This document shows, one piece after another, positions 17,463-26,128 of a DNA stretch of 64,000 bases; the first letter of the stretch is position 1; every line of letters begins with the position of its first letter. The stretch covers positions 94,794 to 158,793 of the forward strand of contig CAJUNH010000003.1 of the NCBI GenBank assembly GCA_910587795.1. Reading direction: 5' to 3'. This DNA comes from an uncultured Christensenellaceae bacterium (GTDB lineage Bacteria; Bacillota; Clostridia; Christensenellales; CAG-314). Under the pieces are notes generated by a model, which saw nothing but the letters and a program-made list of their open reading frames with translations, was not told where the DNA came from and did not search any database. Both the position numbers and the translations under genes were made by a program.

Positions 17463-18011
17463 TTAAACGTTTAACCATTGCATAAACTGCTCGAACTGCG
17501 TATACAGCTCTGCTTCGGTGCCGTTGTTTGTAACAAAGTAATCGGCCTTGGCAATAGGTCCGCCTTTTTCCATATTCTCTATTTCCGCAATATCGCGGCT
17601 GTCCACTTGTTCGGGAGTAAGAGGACGTACGGTACGCGTACTTAAACGCTGTTTACGCACTCCGCTGTTAGTTACAACGGCAAGTATAATTAAAGCGTCG
17701 CCCAACAGCTCTTTTAAAATTTTGTACTCCGCCCAACTGTACAAACCGTCCAACACAACGCTGCCTTGTTTAAGTTTACGGCAGATTTCCTCTTTAAGCA
17801 GAATTGCAAACGCTCCCATACCGTGTTTGGCGCGCAAGCCTTCCCTCATGACGCGTTCGTTAAATTCGTTTACCTCTATGCCTTCCTTTTTAAGCTGGTT
17901 TACCGTCACGCCGCCGAAATAGACGTCCGCCCAACCGAGATTTTTAAAATAACTACACAGCACGCTCTTACCGCTGCCGCACATTCCTACTACCGCCACC
18001 GCTTTATTCAT
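17463..18011 (-). CDS. P-loop nucleotide kinase (dephospho-CoA kinase/NMP kinase-like)
   Basis: A 182-residue ATP-binding protein. The Walker A loop is GMCGSGKS at about 9-16. The lid-like region KQRLSTRTVRPLTPEQVDSRD and the ending ADYFVTNNGTEAEL are like those of dephospho-CoA kinases and the archaeal UPF0200 nucleotide kinases. It lacks the full set of CoaE motifs I would need to call it CoaE. Likely cytosolic small-molecule or nucleotide kinase; substrate unknown. Single-gene unit with a terminator directly after the stop. Confidence 0.75.
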   Translation of the reverse strand: MNKAVAVVGMCGSGKSVLCSYFKNLGWADVYFGGVTVNQLKKEGIEVNEFNERVMREGLRAKHGMGAFAILLKEEICRKLKQGSVVLDGLYSWAEYKILKELLGDALIILAVVTNSGVRKQRLSTRTVRPLTPEQVDSRDIAEIENMEKGGPIAKADYFVTNNGTEAELYTQFEQFMQWLNV

Positions 18012-18114
18012 ATATCTGTCCTCGTTTAAACTTACCTACAAATAATTGTACACTAATTACCGTCACAACGCAAGCGCAATTTGATTATTACCCAATTTAT
18101 TTTTGACAAAATTC

Positions 18115-18849
18115 CTAATTATCCGCCACCGTCAATTTAACGGTAAAACATGTAACGTCACGCTCTCCCGTTACATAAACCTTATTTCCATCACGCTTTA
18201 CGTAAACGGATATTACGTCGCCCAAAGTAAGCTCCTTATGATACACAATTTCCGCCGCGGTAACACGCTCGTTTTCGTCCAATACATCCAAAGCGTAATT
18301 AATGTAATTTGTATTGTTGACATGACGGTTAATGTCTAAATCGGTACGGCGGATATGTCTTTGATATGCCAAAGTATAACTTTCGTCTCTTCTAAGACGG
18401 GCAAACGTTGCGCTGCAAGTACAAGGCGTAGTATCAAAATCGCAGCGGTATGTTTCCTCTATCGATTGCTGCGATGCAAACACGCGATTGTCTCGGTTAA
18501 GTATCATCCATATTGTACTGGCAGAAAACACCTCCTCTCCGCTTCCGTCCGCCGCGCTAAAACGCCTTTCTATAAACAGCCTATTAGACGGCTGAGGCCA
18601 AGTGTATAATGTAAATCTGCGGCTATGTCGCGTAACAGGTTTGTAAAACTCTATTTTTACCTTAGATAATATCCAAAACAATCCGTGCTTATCCATATCG
18701 TCCCAACCGCAGCCCAATTTATCGGCGTGAGTTGTGGCGAGGTCCTGCATTAGTTCCATTATGCGATGAAGCTTAACGCAGGCAGTAACGTCAAAATCGC
18801 TTTCGTATAGTAAACAGTCCTTAGCCATAAAAGATTTTTGCGGAAGCAT
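18115..18849 (-). CDS. Acyl-ACP thioesterase
   Basis: A 244-residue double hot-dog protein of the bacterial/plant FatA-FatB family (Acyl-ACP_TE), which releases free fatty acids from acyl carrier protein. The N-terminal hot-dog has MQDLATTHADKLGCGWDDM and LFWILSKVKIEFYKP. The C-terminal hot-dog has the catalytic segment DLDINRHVNNTNYINYALD with the conserved Asn/His. I start at the ATG at 18849 because GAGGTGG lies eight bases upstream; a longer frame to 18912 lacks a site. It has no obvious operon partner. Confidence 0.9.
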   Translation of the reverse strand: MLPQKSFMAKDCLLYESDFDVTACVKLHRIMELMQDLATTHADKLGCGWDDMDKHGLFWILSKVKIEFYKPVTRHSRRFTLYTWPQPSNRLFIERRFSAADGSGEEVFSASTIWMILNRDNRVFASQQSIEETYRCDFDTTPCTCSATFARLRRDESYTLAYQRHIRRTDLDINRHVNNTNYINYALDVLDENERVTAAEIVYHKELTLGDVISVYVKRDGNKVYVTGERDVTCFTVKLTVADN

Positions 18850-19094
18850 AATACAGACCACCTCACATAAAATATTAACAAACTTTAAATATACAGTACG
18901 GCATACAGTCAAAAAACCAAACGGTATTTTAGTAATACCGTAACGATTTCAACGGTTTATTAAAAAAACAAAATTGTGCGCAACCGAATATTACAAAAGG
19001 TATGATATACTATAAACCGTAAGCTTGGCAAGATTTTTTTGACAAATCGACAAAATTTACCGTTAAATAGATATACTCGCTGTTATACAAACTA

Positions 19095-19123
19095 TTGACA
19101 AACTGTTAAAAATAGGTTATACT
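19095..19123 (+). promoter_or_regulatory. Promoter of the manganese riboswitch and ATPase
   Basis: TTGACA (19095-19100), 17-base spacer, TATACT (19118-19123). It lies 18 bases before the riboswitch P1 stem. Confidence 0.85.
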
Positions 19124-19140
19124 GCTTTTAATTTAATAAC

Positions 19141-19290
19141 GTGAGGGAGTAATTTGCGTAAATAACGTAACAACTGCCATCAGCCGATTATCCGCGGCAA
19201 GCGGACAATCTGGTATTGTTTTAAAAAGTGAGACTCACGCAACCTACAAAAGTATACGCTTAGGCGTTACGGCGAAGGTTGCGTGATTTT
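19141..19290 (+). ncRNA. yybP-ykoY manganese riboswitch with overlapping terminator
   Basis: The conserved 5' box GTGAGGGAGTAATTTGCG starts at 19141 and the 3' box AAGTGAGACTCAC ends at 19238; they pair to form P1. The 3' strand of P1 runs into CACGCAACC (19236-19244), which pairs with GGTTGCGTG (19277-19285) before a T run, forming a terminator. Ligand-bound aptamer would keep P1 closed and prevent the terminator, an ON switch. The gene downstream is a P2-type cation ATPase, a known target of this riboswitch class, which senses Mn2+. Confidence 0.85.
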
Positions 19291-19345
19291 TTTGTTTTTG
19301 TAAACTTACAATAAAAAATTTAAACATCAAACTTTGGAGGAATAA

Positions 19346-21997
19346 ATGAAAGAATACATGTTATCCGCAGAACAAATTCTGCATCAAACGCAGTCCGCAC
19401 AAAACGGATTGACAACTGCGGAAGCGACGGAACGTCTTAAAGCCAACGGCAAAAATATGCTTGCGGAAGGCAAAAAAACTTCGGTAATCGTAAAATTTTT
19501 AAAACAGCTGATAGACCCGATGATACTGATATTACTAATTGCCGCTATCGTTAGTTTAATTTTAACAATTATAAATAATGCCAACCCGTCGAACGAAAAA
19601 GAATCGTTTGCCGACGTAATTATTATAACGGCGGTTGTTATACTAAACGCAACGTTAAGCGTAATACAGGAAGGAAGGGCGGAAAAATCGCTGAAAGCGC
19701 TGCAAAATATGACTAAGGCGCAAGCAAAAGTTTTGCGCGACGGCACGGTTAGCGTTATTGACAGCAGCGAGCTGGTTGTAGGCGACGTTGTTTCCATCGA
19801 AGCGGGCGACAGCATACCCGCCGACTGCAGACTGCTGTTTTGCGCAAGTTTAAAAGCGGAGGAATCCGCTTTGACGGGCGAGAGCGTACCAGTAGAAAAA
19901 CATACCGATGCTATCGACAAAGAAACAGCTCTTGCCGACCGCAAAAATATGCTTTATATGGGCAGCGTCGCCGTATACGGCAGAGCAACCGCAGTTGTTA
20001 CCGCAACGGGGCAAAATACCGAAATGGGCAAAATATCCAACGTAATTGCCAATGCCCGCGACGAAAAAACTCCGCTTCAAATAAAAATGTCTCAGCTAAG
20101 CCGCATATTGACATATGTGGTTGTGGGCATATCTTTGTTTATTTTTATATTTAACCTTATAATGCACGGGTTTGAAGTTAGCACCGTAATGAATTCCCTA
20201 TTTGTAGCAATCGGGCTTGCCGTTGCGGCTATACCCGAAGGGCTGGCTACGGTAGTTACTATCGTGCTGTCTATCGGCGTAACGAATATGAGCAAACGCA
20301 ACGCCATAATACGTAAGCTTACCGCAGTGGAAACGCTTGGATGCGCCGAAATTATTTGCAGCGACAAAACTGGAACTCTTACGCAAAACGTAATGACGGT
20401 TGTAGAAACGTACACTGCCGACCAACAGCTTTTGTGCACATCTATGGCTTTATGCTGCGACAGCGTTTTAAAAGACGGCGTTGCCGTAGGCGAGCCTACG
20501 GAAAACGCACTGGTAAACTACGCGTTCAAAAACGGTTACGGCAAAACGGAACTGCAAGAAAAATTTCCCCGCATTGCCGAAGCGCCGTTTGACAGCCAAC
20601 GCAAAATGATGTCCACGCTGCACAAAACGGATAAAGGCGTTATTCAGTACACAAAAGGCGCGCCCGACGAAATTGTTTCAAGATGTTCGCGAGTAAAAAA
20701 AGACGGAAAAATTATATCGCTGACAGATGATATCCGCGCGGAAATACTTAGCAGTAACAAATCGATGGCGGACAATGCGCTCCGCGTTCTTGCAGTAGCT
20801 TATACCGAATACGCTGTTTTGCCCGATGACGCCGCTCCGCAAAAAATAGAGCGCGACTTGATATTTGTGGGACTGTGCGGAATGATCGACCCCGTGCGCC
20901 CCGAAGTATACGACGCAGTAAAACGCTGCAAACAAGCGGGCGTTCGCCCTATTATGATAACCGGCGACCACATCGACACCGCCGTTGCGATAGCTATTCA
21001 GCTGGGGATAATAGCCGATAAAAGCGAAGCGGTTCTCGGTGCGGAGTTAGACAAACTAAGCGACGAACAGCTCAATCAAACAATAGCAAACTACTCAGTT
21101 TATGCGCGCGTACAGCCCGAACACAAGGTGCGCATAGTAAACGCATGGAAAGCCGCAGGTAAAATATGCGCTATGACGGGCGACGGCGTAAACGACGCCC
21201 CCTCCATTAAATGCGCCGACATAGGGATAGGCATGGGAATAACGGGTACCGACGTTACGAAAGCCGCAGCAGATATGATACTTGCAGACGACAACTTTGC
21301 CACCATTGTAACGGCGGTAGGCGAAGGGCGCAGGATATACGATAATATCCGCAAGTCCATACAGTTTTTACTTTCCTCTAACCTTGCCGAGGTAATTGCG
21401 GTATTTGTTGCAACGCTTTGCGGATTTACACTGCTTAAACCTGCGCATTTGCTGTGGATAAACCTTATTACCGACACTTTACCGGCGGTAGCTTTGGGCA
21501 TGGAAGCCGCAGAGCAGGATATTATGTCCCGCCCGCCGCGCAGTAAACGCGACGGAATATTCGCTAACGGACTGGGCGTTAACGTAGCGCTGCACGGCGT
21601 ATTTGTTGCAGGAATAACGCTTGCCGCATACTTTGTAGGCTGTCATCTGCAAGGAAACGGAATAGAAAGCGAACAGGGCATGACAATGGCATTTTTGACT
21701 ATGAGTTTAACGGAGCTTTTTCACTCCTTTAATGCGCGCAGCATGACAAAAAGTCTGTTTACGACAAAAAAACAAAATAAAATGCTTTGGCTGGGACTTG
21801 TAACCTCTCTTGCGCTGTCCACCGCCGTTATTTTTATTCCGCAAGTCAACACCGCTTTCGGCTTTGCAAACAGCGACGGCATAGCGTATATAAGCTTTGC
21901 CGAATACCTTATTTGCCTTGCGCTATCCTTTGCCATTATACCGATTGTGGAAATTCAAAAGGCGATAAATAAAGCAATACGCAAAAAAAAGAGTTAG
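19346..21997 (+). CDS. P2-type cation-transporting ATPase (Ca2+/Mn2+ exporter)
   Basis: An 883-residue membrane pump. The N-terminal cation-ATPase domain is followed by the A domain (TGES), the M4 ion-binding motif AVAAIPEGLATVV, the phosphorylation site D340 in CSDKTGTLTQN, the nucleotide-binding KGAPDE, and the hinge TGDGVNDAPSIK. C-terminal membrane segments include NLITDTLPAVALGME. These match P2A/P2B SERCA-like bacterial pumps. The upstream manganese riboswitch argues for Mn2+ (or Ca2+/Mn2+) efflux during metal excess. GGAGGAATAA precedes the ATG. Monocistronic, closed by a long perfect palindrome. Confidence 0.93.
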   Translation: MKEYMLSAEQILHQTQSAQNGLTTAEATERLKANGKNMLAEGKKTSVIVKFLKQLIDPMILILLIAAIVSLILTIINNANPSNEKESFADVIIITAVVILNATLSVIQEGRAEKSLKALQNMTKAQAKVLRDGTVSVIDSSELVVGDVVSIEAGDSIPADCRLLFCASLKAEESALTGESVPVEKHTDAIDKETALADRKNMLYMGSVAVYGRATAVVTATGQNTEMGKISNVIANARDEKTPLQIKMSQLSRILTYVVVGISLFIFIFNLIMHGFEVSTVMNSLFVAIGLAVAAIPEGLATVVTIVLSIGVTNMSKRNAIIRKLTAVETLGCAEIICSDKTGTLTQNVMTVVETYTADQQLLCTSMALCCDSVLKDGVAVGEPTENALVNYAFKNGYGKTELQEKFPRIAEAPFDSQRKMMSTLHKTDKGVIQYTKGAPDEIVSRCSRVKKDGKIISLTDDIRAEILSSNKSMADNALRVLAVAYTEYAVLPDDAAPQKIERDLIFVGLCGMIDPVRPEVYDAVKRCKQAGVRPIMITGDHIDTAVAIAIQLGIIADKSEAVLGAELDKLSDEQLNQTIANYSVYARVQPEHKVRIVNAWKAAGKICAMTGDGVNDAPSIKCADIGIGMGITGTDVTKAAADMILADDNFATIVTAVGEGRRIYDNIRKSIQFLLSSNLAEVIAVFVATLCGFTLLKPAHLLWINLITDTLPAVALGMEAAEQDIMSRPPRSKRDGIFANGLGVNVALHGVFVAGITLAAYFVGCHLQGNGIESEQGMTMAFLTMSLTELFHSFNARSMTKSLFTTKKQNKMLWLGLVTSLALSTAVIFIPQVNTAFGFANSDGIAYISFAEYLICLALSFAIIPIVEIQKAINKAIRKKKS

Positions 21998-22001
21998 CAA
22001 A

Positions 22002-22046
22002 TTGAAATGAACCCCAAAAGTTAAAAACTTTTGGGGTTCATTTCAA
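22002..22046. terminator. Perfect 21-bp palindrome acting as terminator
   Basis: TTGAAATGAACCCCAAAAG followed by TT (22002-22022) is repeated in perfect inverted form at 22026-22046, with a three-base AAA loop. It lies just after the ATPase stop and could stop transcription from both sides, though no long T run follows. Confidence 0.65.
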
Positions 22047-22160
22047 ACATCGAGCCTTTCTCATATAAAAATCTATTTAAATAAAACTCCCGATCCCAAT
22101 AAAAACCCCACTATCGCGCCGATTGCGATAAAAACAATCATAACGATTGTGCCGATTTTT

Positions 22161-22868
22161 TTAGATTTTTTTAATTAAATCCTTAATTACTTCCCCCGAC
22201 AGTAAAAGCCCCGCAGACGACGGAACGTAAGGCATACTCCCCGGCGTTTGACGTTTGGAGGACATCTCTAAATCGGTTGGAGTAAGAGGACTTTCTTTGG
22301 AATACACTACCTTGATATGCTCGATACCGCGCTTTTTAAGTTCTCTGCGCATTACTTTGGCAAGCGGACAAACGGATGTTTTGCTTATATCCGCAACCTC
22401 AAACGCGGCGGCGTCAAGTTTGTTTCCCGTACCCATACAGCATATTATAGGCGTATCCGCCTGCTTGCACAACACCGCAAGCAGCAGCTTAGACGTAACC
22501 GTATCTATCGCGTCGATTACGTAATCGTATACGGTAAAATCAAACTGCTCCGCCGTCGTACCGTCAAAGCGGATTTTAAGCGCCGTAACGCTGCAATTGG
22601 GATTTATGTCTTTAATACGTAACTTGGCAACGTCGGCTTTTGCCTGCCCCAAAGTAGAATGCAAGGCGTACAGTTGACGGTTTATGTTGCTTTCCGCAAT
22701 TACGTCGTCGTCCACAACGGTAAGGCTGCCCACGCCCGCACGGGCAAGCGCCTCGACAGCGTAACTGCCTACTCCGCCTAAGCCGAACACGGCAACGTGA
22801 GCGTTATTTAACCGTTCCAATGCGGATTTTCCCAGCAGCATTTCCGTCCTGCAAAATTGATTAGACAT
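22161..22868 (-). CDS. tcdA: tRNA threonylcarbamoyladenosine dehydratase (TcdA, ThiF/E1-like)
   Basis: A 235-residue E1-like adenylating enzyme that cyclises t6A37 of tRNA to ct6A. The nucleotide-binding loop is VFGLGGVGSYAVEALARAG at about 28-46, followed by the acidic strand VVDDDVIAESNINRQ, as in YgdL/CsdL. VIDAIDTVTSK is the conserved mid-segment. The ending carries SKRQTPGSMPYVPSSAGL, typical of TcdA. It is a stand-alone gene ending next to the P-type ATPase palindrome. Confidence 0.92.
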   Translation of the reverse strand: MSNQFCRTEMLLGKSALERLNNAHVAVFGLGGVGSYAVEALARAGVGSLTVVDDDVIAESNINRQLYALHSTLGQAKADVAKLRIKDINPNCSVTALKIRFDGTTAEQFDFTVYDYVIDAIDTVTSKLLLAVLCKQADTPIICCMGTGNKLDAAAFEVADISKTSVCPLAKVMRRELKKRGIEHIKVVYSKESPLTPTDLEMSSKRQTPGSMPYVPSSAGLLLSGEVIKDLIKKI

Positions 22869-23025
22869 TTTTATTTACTCGCTTTTTAATATTTTACATA
22901 TAAGCGCCGAAAATTGCAACAGTATAAAATTCAGGCTTTTTTAACGTACATAATAACCGCATAAACTCACAAACTGTCAACAGAACATATGCTTAAACGG
23001 ATGCATATATTGACAGGGGGCAAAA

Positions 23026-23838
23026 GTGAACTGCAAAGTGATTGTCAACACCGACAGCGGAAACTGCAATAAACTAAACCTAGACAAATTATTAAAAAGT
23101 CTGGGCTGCGCTGACGTAGCCGTGGAACATATCGACAGTCACGCGGACTGGTCGGCGGACAACTGCGACACGGTTGTAGTTTGCGGCGGGGACGGAACGT
23201 TACACAACGCTTTGGAAAAATGTGCCGATAAAACTATTGTGTACGTACCGTGCGGCACTCTAAACGAAGCCGCGCATACAGACGACAAAATAACTTCTAT
23301 CGGCAGAGTAAACGACGAACCGTTCAGTTACGTATGCGCCGCGGGCAGTTTTACGGAAATAGGCTACACCGCAAAAAACAGTCATAAAAAGCACTTTAAA
23401 TCGCTGGCGTATTTACCGCAGATATTTTCGAGCTATCACTGCCGTAAAATACAGGCAAACATTAACGTTGACGGACGTGTTTTGGACGGAGAGTACACGC
23501 TTATTATGGTACTTAAAAGTCACCGCTGTTTCGGCTTTAATTTTAACAAAAGCTATGCTGAAAACAAGGGGCTGTACTTACTTGCAATACGCTCGTTCGG
23601 CGAAGACAGCTTTTTAAACAAAGTAAAAATGTTCGCGCCGTTTTTTAGAGTGTTTATCTGCGGAGTAAAACACCCCGCATCTGCAAAAAACTGGCTGCTT
23701 ACTCCGTTCGAAAATCTTACAGTTACACTGAAAGAACCGCAAAACTTCTGTTTGGACGGCGAAAAACGCGTTTTAAAAGACGAACTGCGTTTTTGCGAGC
23801 AAACGCTCGACAAGCAAATAAAGGTTGTAAGATTTTAA
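23026..23838 (+). CDS. Diacylglycerol/lipid kinase family protein
   Basis: A 270-residue protein of the DAGK catalytic family (YegS/DgkB-like). The nucleotide loop VVCGGDGTLHNAL at about 62-74 and the downstream VPCGTLNEAA (normally PxGTxND) are visible. The C-terminal beta domain ends with FCLDGEKR, which matches the family's (D/E)GE motif. It probably phosphorylates diacylglycerol or another membrane lipid. It is shorter than the usual 290-310 residues, mainly at the N-terminus. Start is GTG at 23026 with ACAGGGGGC just upstream. Its stop overlaps the stop of the convergent HAD gene. Confidence 0.82.
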   Translation: MNCKVIVNTDSGNCNKLNLDKLLKSLGCADVAVEHIDSHADWSADNCDTVVVCGGDGTLHNALEKCADKTIVYVPCGTLNEAAHTDDKITSIGRVNDEPFSYVCAAGSFTEIGYTAKNSHKKHFKSLAYLPQIFSSYHCRKIQANINVDGRVLDGEYTLIMVLKSHRCFGFNFNKSYAENKGLYLLAIRSFGEDSFLNKVKMFAPFFRVFICGVKHPASAKNWLLTPFENLTVTLKEPQNFCLDGEKRVLKDELRFCEQTLDKQIKVVRF

Positions 23839-24407
23839 ATTTTAAGTCCTACGGCTTTTGCAAAATCTGCTGCCGAAGTAAACAAAACGGGCGTTATTCC
23901 CAACTGTTCCAAACCCGATAAATTTGCCGGATTGTCGTCGGTAAAATAAATTTTTTTATACTGTCCGCAGAAATGCTTTAAACACAGCTCGTAAAATTCT
24001 CGGTCGGGTTTTGCCGTACCGTACGCAGATGACACGAATTTATAATCGAAATATTTGTGCAAATCGAATTTGTCGAAAAGATAATCGACATAGTCTTCCG
24101 CCGCATTTGACAGCAGCGCCACGCAATGACCCTGTTTGCGCAATTCCGTTATTACATGCAATGTGTCGGCGTGCACGTCCTCGCATTCGCGCCACTCACG
24201 ACGGACGGTTTCCTCGTCTAAACCGTATAAAGCCGATACCGCTGCGAACATACCGTCCATTGTCATTTGCCCTACGTCCACCTTGCGGAACACGTTTTTG
24301 CGCATATATAACTGTTCGTCGGCAGTTAAACGCTTATTCATCCACAGCGTAGATACGTCGGCTACCACAACGCCGAAACAATCGAATAAAAATAACTTTT
24401 TTTCCAT
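23835..24407 (-). CDS. HAD-superfamily hydrolase, subclass IA
   Basis: A 190-residue phosphatase-like protein. Motif I is LFDCFGVVV, in which the usual DxD second acid is replaced by Phe (DCFG), as in the YihX/epoxide-hydrolase-like HAD branch. Motif II is ALLSNAA, motif III is Lys in TAKPDREFY, and motif IV is FTDDNPANL. Substrate unknown; YihX-like members dephosphorylate sugar phosphates. It converges on the lipid kinase gene with overlapping stop codons and no room for a terminator. Confidence 0.82.
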   Translation of the reverse strand: MEKKLFLFDCFGVVVADVSTLWMNKRLTADEQLYMRKNVFRKVDVGQMTMDGMFAAVSALYGLDEETVRREWRECEDVHADTLHVITELRKQGHCVALLSNAAEDYVDYLFDKFDLHKYFDYKFVSSAYGTAKPDREFYELCLKHFCGQYKKIYFTDDNPANLSGLEQLGITPVLFTSAADFAKAVGLKI

Positions 24408-24654
24408 ATTGACTTTGCCCGCTTTAATATTTTTGCGCTTTTAGTACAGCTGAATTATATCAAATTATTTCATAATTGTCACTAGCCGTAATTAAATTTT
24501 TAGCGCGAATTTAAACTTGTTTAATTATTTAAAACCAGATAAATTATTAGTAAACTGATTTTTGTTTTAAAAAAACTTAAATACAAATTTAAAAAATTGA
24601 TAAAGTTTAAAAAATTTAAAACGTTCATAATTAAAATAAAATTATTTTAAAACT

Positions 24655-24685
24655 AAAACGGCTGACATCGAGGGTCAACCGTTTT
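24655..24685 (-). terminator. Terminator of the gal operon
   Basis: Stem AAAACGG(C/T)TGACC with loop ATCGAG, followed on the minus strand by TTTTAGTTTT. It lies about 430 bases after galE, so the repeat array would be transcribed with galE. Confidence 0.7.
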
Positions 24686-24768
24686 GTATCTTACTGCACT
24701 CAGCGACACAATTATCACACAAGCACGTTTTTTCAATCGTTTTATTAATGCCGTTGCTTATATTATAT

Positions 24769-25019
24769 TATTATATAACACACACGAACATCATTTACCG
24801 CAATATTTAACCGCTAACGTGATGTGTTGTATAATAGTTGTTAACAGTAGTTAATAGTTGTTAAACGTCGTTAGTTGTAGTTATGTATGTTATTATATCG
24901 TACACGAGCTATACCAATCGCAATATTTTATTAGCAACGTGACGCGATGTAATAGCGCGCGATTAGTAGTAGTTAGTTGTTGTTAATCGCCGTTATTTAT
25001 TGTTCGTCTGCTATTATAA
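24769..25019. repeat. Alternating inverted-repeat array, class 1 (period 121-122 bp)
   Basis: Left arms begin at 24769 (TATTATATAACACACAC), 24891 (TATTATATCGTACAC) and 25012 (truncated TATTATA). Right arms are GTGATGTGTTGTATAATAG (24819-24837) and GTGACGCGATGTAATAG (24939-24955). Inter-arm cores are 33 bases and share GCAATATTT. Inter-unit spacers of about 53 bases share GTTAGTTGT- and GTCGTTA-like words. The first unit is almost identical to the first unit at 63.04 kb over about 130 bases. Confidence 0.85.
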
Positions 25020-25114
25020 TTTGCAATCAAATATTAATTTTTTGCGGATAACACCGCAAATGTCGTTTAACTTCATAACAACAGTAGTTTTTTAAAACTC
25101 TTATTGCGCGCCGA

Positions 25115-26128
25115 CTAAGATTTATATCCTTTTGGGTTTTTACTTTGCCAATTCCAAAGCGACGAACACATATCGTCCATTGTTAAGTCGGCTTTCCAGC
25201 CCAGTTCCTTTTCTGCCTTAGAGCAATCGGCATAGCACGAAGCTATATCGCCCGCGCGGCGTCCTACTATTTGGTACGGCACGTCGTGTCCGCAAGCTTT
25301 ACAGAACGAATTAATAACTTGCAGCACCGAATATCCTTTGCCCGTGCCTAAGTTATACACGTATACGCCGTTGTTTTTTACGCCTTCTATCGCCGACACG
25401 TGTCCGCGCGCAAGGTCCACAACGTGGATATAATCGCGTACTCCCGTGCCGTCTGCCGTATCGTAATCGTTACCGAAAACGTTTACTTTGGGCAATTCGC
25501 CTATGGCGACTTTAGCCACAAACGGTGTAAGGTTGTTTGGAATACCCTTAGGATCCTCGCCTATAAGTCCGCTGGGGTGCGCGCCTACCGGATTAAAGTA
25601 TCGCAGCAGCACCACCGTCCAGTCGTTATCCGCTTTGTACAAATCGGTTAAAATAATCTCCTGAAAATATTTAGATGTACCGTACGGGTTTGTTGTTCCG
25701 CCCGTTTTGCAATCTTCGGTTATAGGCAAAACGTCGGGGTCTCCGTATACCGTGGCAGAACTGGAAAAAACAATCTTTTTGCAGTTATGCGCACGCATGG
25801 CTTCCAGCAAAACCAAAGTTCCGTACAAGTTGTTATCGTAGTACTCCAAAGGTTTGGAACAGCTTTCTCCCACGGCTTTAAGTCCCGCAAAGTGGATAAC
25901 GCAATCGATTTTTTGCTCGTTAAACACTTTGTTCAAAAGCTCTCTGTCTCTTACGTCGCCCTCGTAAAAGATTACTTCCTTGCCCGTAATGGTCTTAATG
26001 CGATTAAGCACCTCGGGCGAAGAATTGCAGAAGTTGTCTATAGCAACAACCTCGTAGCCTTTGTCCAACAACTCCACACAAGTATGAGAGCCTATATAAC
26101 CAGTACCGCCGCTAACTAAAATTTTCAT
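25115..26128 (-). CDS. galE: UDP-glucose 4-epimerase
   Basis: A 337-residue extended short-chain dehydrogenase of the Leloir pathway, interconverting UDP-galactose and UDP-glucose with bound NAD. The Rossmann motif is GGTGYIGSHTCVEL at about 7-20, the catalytic Ser/Tyr/Lys set includes SSSATVYG and NPYGTSKYFQE (YxxxK), and YFNPVGAHPSGLIGEDP is the GalE substrate segment. The ATG overlaps the galT-galK stop by one base (TAATG), with GGAGG seven bases upstream. Second gene of the gal operon. Confidence 0.97.
   Translation of the reverse strand: MKILVSGGTGYIGSHTCVELLDKGYEVVAIDNFCNSSPEVLNRIKTITGKEVIFYEGDVRDRELLNKVFNEQKIDCVIHFAGLKAVGESCSKPLEYYDNNLYGTLVLLEAMRAHNCKKIVFSSSATVYGDPDVLPITEDCKTGGTTNPYGTSKYFQEIILTDLYKADNDWTVVLLRYFNPVGAHPSGLIGEDPKGIPNNLTPFVAKVAIGELPKVNVFGNDYDTADGTGVRDYIHVVDLARGHVSAIEGVKNNGVYVYNLGTGKGYSVLQVINSFCKACGHDVPYQIVGRRAGDIASCYADCSKAEKELGWKADLTMDDMCSSLWNWQSKNPKGYKS

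Larger units (their letters stand above)
24408..25114. other. Large intergenic region with terminator and repeat array
   Basis: About 700 bases without a gene. From left: very AT-rich sequence (24460-24650), the galE terminator (24655-24685), and the class 1 alternating inverted-repeat array (24769-25019). No supported frame. Confidence 0.65.

Noticed and set aside
17463..18011. Call as dephospho-CoA kinase (coaE)
   Set aside because: Only the Walker A loop and a general NMP-kinase layout match; the other CoaE motifs are not clear, so I kept a general kinase call.
22073..22141. Tiny minus-strand frame of 22 codons (MIVFIAIGAIVG...) after tcdA
   Set aside because: It encodes a plausible membrane helix, but there is no ribosome binding site before its ATG and it is too short to support without expression data.
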